Source: Lysobacter sp. BMK333-48F3 (GTDB taxonomy: Bacteria > Pseudomonadota > Gammaproteobacteria > Xanthomonadales > Xanthomonadaceae). Taken from it: a DNA stretch of 64,000 nt. Below, piece after piece: positions 63,512 through 64,000 of this stretch; position 1 is the first letter of the stretch, and each line of letters begins with the position of its first letter. Location: assembly GCF_019733395.1 (NCBI RefSeq), contig NZ_JAIHOO010000001.1:4528983-4592982 (forward strand). Direction: 5' to 3'. The notes under the pieces are model-generated. The model was not told the DNA's origin. It worked only from the letters and a program-made list of their open reading frames with translations, and did no database searches. The translations under genes were made by a program, and so were the position numbers.

Positions 63512-64000
63512 CTACACCTCGGCGGCGTCCAGTTGCCGCAGTTTGCCCTCGTGCAGTTCCAGCACGCGGTCCAGGCGCCGCGCCAGGCGGCGGTCGTGGG
63601 TCACCAGCACCAGGCTGGTGCCCTGGTCGCGGTTCAGCGCGAGCATCAGCTCGAACACCGTCGCCGCGGTCTTTTCGTCGAGATTGCCGGTCGGCTCGTC
63701 GCCGAGCACGCAGGCCGGCCGGTTGACCAGCGCGCGCGCGACCGCGGCGCGCTGGCGCTCGCCGCCGGACAGCTCGCCGGGCTTGTGGTCGAGGCGATGG
63801 CCCAGGCCGACCGCTTCGAGCAATTCGCGCGCGCGCTGCTTGGCTTGCGCGGTGGTGGCCGAGCGGCTGCGTCCGTCGAGCAGCACCGGCAGCATCACGT
63901 TCTCCAGCGCGGTGAACTCGGGCAACAGGTGATGGAACTGGTAGACGAAGCCCAACGCCTGGTTGCGCAACAGGCCGCGGGCGCGGTCGGACAGCGCGCT
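63512..64000 (-). CDS. lolD: Lipoprotein-releasing ABC ATPase LolD (partial)
   Basis: The last 162 residues only; the gene continues beyond the right edge, so Walker A is missing. Visible: [19 protein letters not shown] (Q-loop, very typical of LolD), [11 protein letters not shown], signature [17 protein letters not shown], Walker [13 protein letters not shown], and H-loop [11 protein letters not shown]. It powers LolCE release of outer-membrane lipoproteins. Stop codon lies 2 nt before the comEC ATG. Confidence 0.93.
   Translation of the reverse strand, partial: SALSDRARGLLRNQALGFVYQFHHLLPEFTALENVMLPVLLDGRSRSATTAQAKQRARELLEAVGLGHRLDHKPGELSGGERQRAAVARALVNRPACVLGDEPTGNLDEKTAATVFELMLALNRDQGTSLVLVTHDRRLARRLDRVLELHEGKLRQLDAAEV

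Overview
The window is chromosomal DNA from a very GC-rich gammaproteobacterium, most likely a Lysobacter or close relative (Lysobacteraceae/Xanthomonadaceae). Reasons: four secreted or envelope proteases (S1, M35, S8, S41); type IV secretion effector-like proteins with the C-terminal signals typical of Xanthomonas and Lysobacter; dispersed REP-like hairpins ending in GCTCCTAC; and the order lolD-comEC-exbB-exbD-msbA-lpxK-kdsB-ptp-uvrC-pgsA-tRNA known from that family. Genus is an inference; no rRNA is present.

Layout. 1-4.7 kb: secreted V8/trypsin-like protease, an isopenicillin-N-synthase-type oxygenase, a YejM/LapC-like inner-membrane sulfatase-fold protein. 4.7-5.2 kb and 12.4-13.0 kb: two copies of a long non-coding repeat led by GTTGCC arrays. 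5.2-10.6 kb, minus strand: glmM, accD, trpA, trpB and a PhaF-like phasin. 10.8-12.4 kb: TPR-like protein, tRNA-Val(CAC), an ArsC-family protein. 13-20.5 kb, mostly minus: FMN glutamate-synthase-like protein, UDP-sugar dehydrogenase, MASE2-GGDEF cyclase, folK-like/folM-like pair, NAD-dependent epimerase. 20.8-25.6 kb: a lipase-type effector with an XVIPCD-like C-terminus, a secreted Gly/Lys-rich protein, and convergent M35 and S8 proteases. 25.8-27 kb: chrA.

27.4-35.9 kb: a complete wspABCDEF-wspR operon, a chemotaxis-like surface-sensing pathway driving c-di-GMP synthesis; most junctions are 4-nt ATGA overlaps. 35.9-45.7 kb: S41 peptidase, cardiolipin-synthase-like PLD protein, DUF1328 peptide, class II UvrA, phasin-like protein, HMA metal-binding protein.

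46.3-51.2 kb is the most unusual region. A 439-aa protein made of three diverged copies of one ~135-aa module is followed by two single-module genes and then an 808-aa protein with an N-terminal PIN-type nuclease fold and a Gln-rich effector-like C-terminus. I read it as a polymorphic toxin with a five-module immunity array, partly in DNA visibly AT-richer than its surroundings. A duplicated toxin-start junction between the two single-module genes suggests how the array grew.

51.4-64 kb, minus strand: tRNA-Leu(TAA), DUF5713 protein, tRNA-Gly/Cys/Gly, then the conserved envelope and repair block pgsA-uvrC, ptp-kdsB and lpxK-msbA-exbD-exbB-comEC-lolD; lolD runs off the right edge. Lipid A precursor phosphorylation (LpxK), flipping (MsbA), Kdo activation (KdsB), lipoprotein sorting (LolD) and DNA uptake (ComEC) are grouped here.
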